The position numbers and the translations under genes were made by a program. From Candidatus Gastranaerophilales bacterium (GTDB taxonomy: Bacteria > Cyanobacteriota > Vampirovibrionia > Gastranaerophilales > Gastranaerophilaceae), in NCBI GenBank assembly GCA_944324205.1, contig CALUVK010000100.1, positions 1 through 6,215 on the forward strand: a stretch of 6,215 bases of DNA, read 5' to 3'. The notes under the pieces are model-generated. The model saw only the letters and a list, made by a program, of their open reading frames with translations, was not told the origin of the DNA and searched no databases. This document shows, one piece after another, positions 5,781 to 6,215 of this stretch. Every line of letters begins with the position of its first letter. Positions within the stretch are counted from its first letter, which is position 1.

Positions 5781-6215
5781 ATATGAAATTGTCAAAAGAA
5801 TAGAGGATTTTGCGCCGTTAGAAACGCAGGAAAGCTGGGATTCAAGCGGCTGGGGGGTAAATGCGGGGGTAAATACGGGAGGAAGTGAAGTAAACAAAAT
5901 CATGTTTGCTCTGACTGTTACCGATAACGTGGTTGAACAGGCGCGACAATCCGGATGTGATATGATAATTTCGCATCATCCGCTGTTTTTTATTCCGTTT
6001 AAATACAAAGATATAAATATTTATTCCGCTCATACTAATCTCGATAGAGCAGAAGGCGGAACTACAGATACTCTGATTAAGGTTTTAGGTTTTAAAAAAA
6101 GCAGAAATGATGATTTTGCACGGATTGTAGAACTTGATGAGCCTATTAGCGTAGAAGAATTGAGAGAAAAACTCTTAAAAATATCGCCAAATTTGAGATA
6201 TGTGAATAATAAAGG
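5773..6215 (+). CDS. Nif3/DUF34-family dinuclear metal-binding protein, N-terminal part
   Basis: The gene runs off the window after 147 codons. Nif3-like proteins (often labelled GTP cyclohydrolase I type 2 homologues) carry a two-metal centre; their true reaction is not settled. The visible part has the family layout: an N-terminal helix, ESWDSSGWGV (20-29, usually WDNxGLxVG), a strand KIMFALTVTDNVVEQA (42-57), the metal-ligand motif ISHHPLFF (66-73, His68/His69), and YSAHTNLDRAEGGTTDTL (84-101, His87 and Asp91). Residues 26-37 are slightly expanded by a duplicated GVNA/GVNT unit. The start is TTG with a strong ribosome binding site, and the gene overlaps coaBC by 8 bp, so the two are probably translationally coupled. 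The C-terminal metal ligands lie outside the window. Confidence 0.92.
   Translation, partial: MNKYEIVKRIEDFAPLETQESWDSSGWGVNAGVNTGGSEVNKIMFALTVTDNVVEQARQSGCDMIISHHPLFFIPFKYKDINIYSAHTNLDRAEGGTTDTLIKVLGFKKSRNDDFARIVELDEPISVEELREKLLKISPNLRYVNNK
5853..5876 (+). repeat. 12-bp tandem duplication inside the Nif3-family gene
   Basis: GGGGGTAAATGC (5853-5864) is followed at once by GGGGGTAAATAC (5865-5876), with 11 of 12 bases equal, and then by GGGAGG. It encodes the successive GVNA and GVNT tetrapeptides in frame, in a loop that is normally shorter in this family. Confidence 0.7.

Noticed and set aside
5292..6033. Minus-strand open frames over coaBC and the Nif3-family gene
   Set aside because: They are shadows of two well-supported + strand genes and encode nothing recognisable.

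Overview
The window reads as an AT-rich bacterial chromosome segment. Its gene content (FliP/FliQ/FliR-type export genes, an ORF6N-domain gene, many TTG starts, AT-rich repeats) would fit a non-photosynthetic cyanobacterial relative such as Vampirovibrionia/Melainabacteria (Gastranaerophilales), or an Elusimicrobia-like gut bacterium. That assignment is an inference from style, not from a marker gene.

Positions 1-2694 (+ strand) hold the membrane export core of a flagellar or injectisome-type type III secretion apparatus: the C-terminal end of FliP/SctR, a FliQ/SctS with an unusual C-terminal extension of about 75 residues, and FliR/SctT. The canonical order P-Q-R is kept, but two genes interrupt it. 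An ORF6N-domain protein gene lies between P and Q, and a small secreted protein with a possible pilus/secretin N-terminal-type domain lies between Q and R. Two related intergenic elements sit directly after fliP and directly after fliQ. Each has inverted arms made of 8-bp tandem units around a shared 20-bp core. A near-identical 17-bp leader precedes both the ORF6N gene and fliQ, which suggests that element plus ORF6N gene is a later insertion.

Positions 2717-4423 (- strand) encode a 568-residue protein with a Gln/Pro-rich N-terminus, a helical middle, an acidic linker and C-terminal TPR repeats. It converges on fliR with only 22 bp between them. A near-perfect inverted repeat with 11-bp arms abuts its ribosome binding site in the 130-bp divergent spacer to coaBC.

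Positions 4554-6215 (+ strand) hold housekeeping genes: coaBC (coenzyme A biosynthesis), whose CoaB half carries an in-frame, GC-rich palindromic insertion of about 14 codons, and the first 147 codons of a Nif3/DUF34-family metal-binding protein that overlaps coaBC by 8 bp and runs off the window. Five of the seven visible gene starts are TTG.

The export genes probably work together in one membrane complex. The TPR protein and the coaBC-nif3 pair are separate transcription units with no evident link to it.
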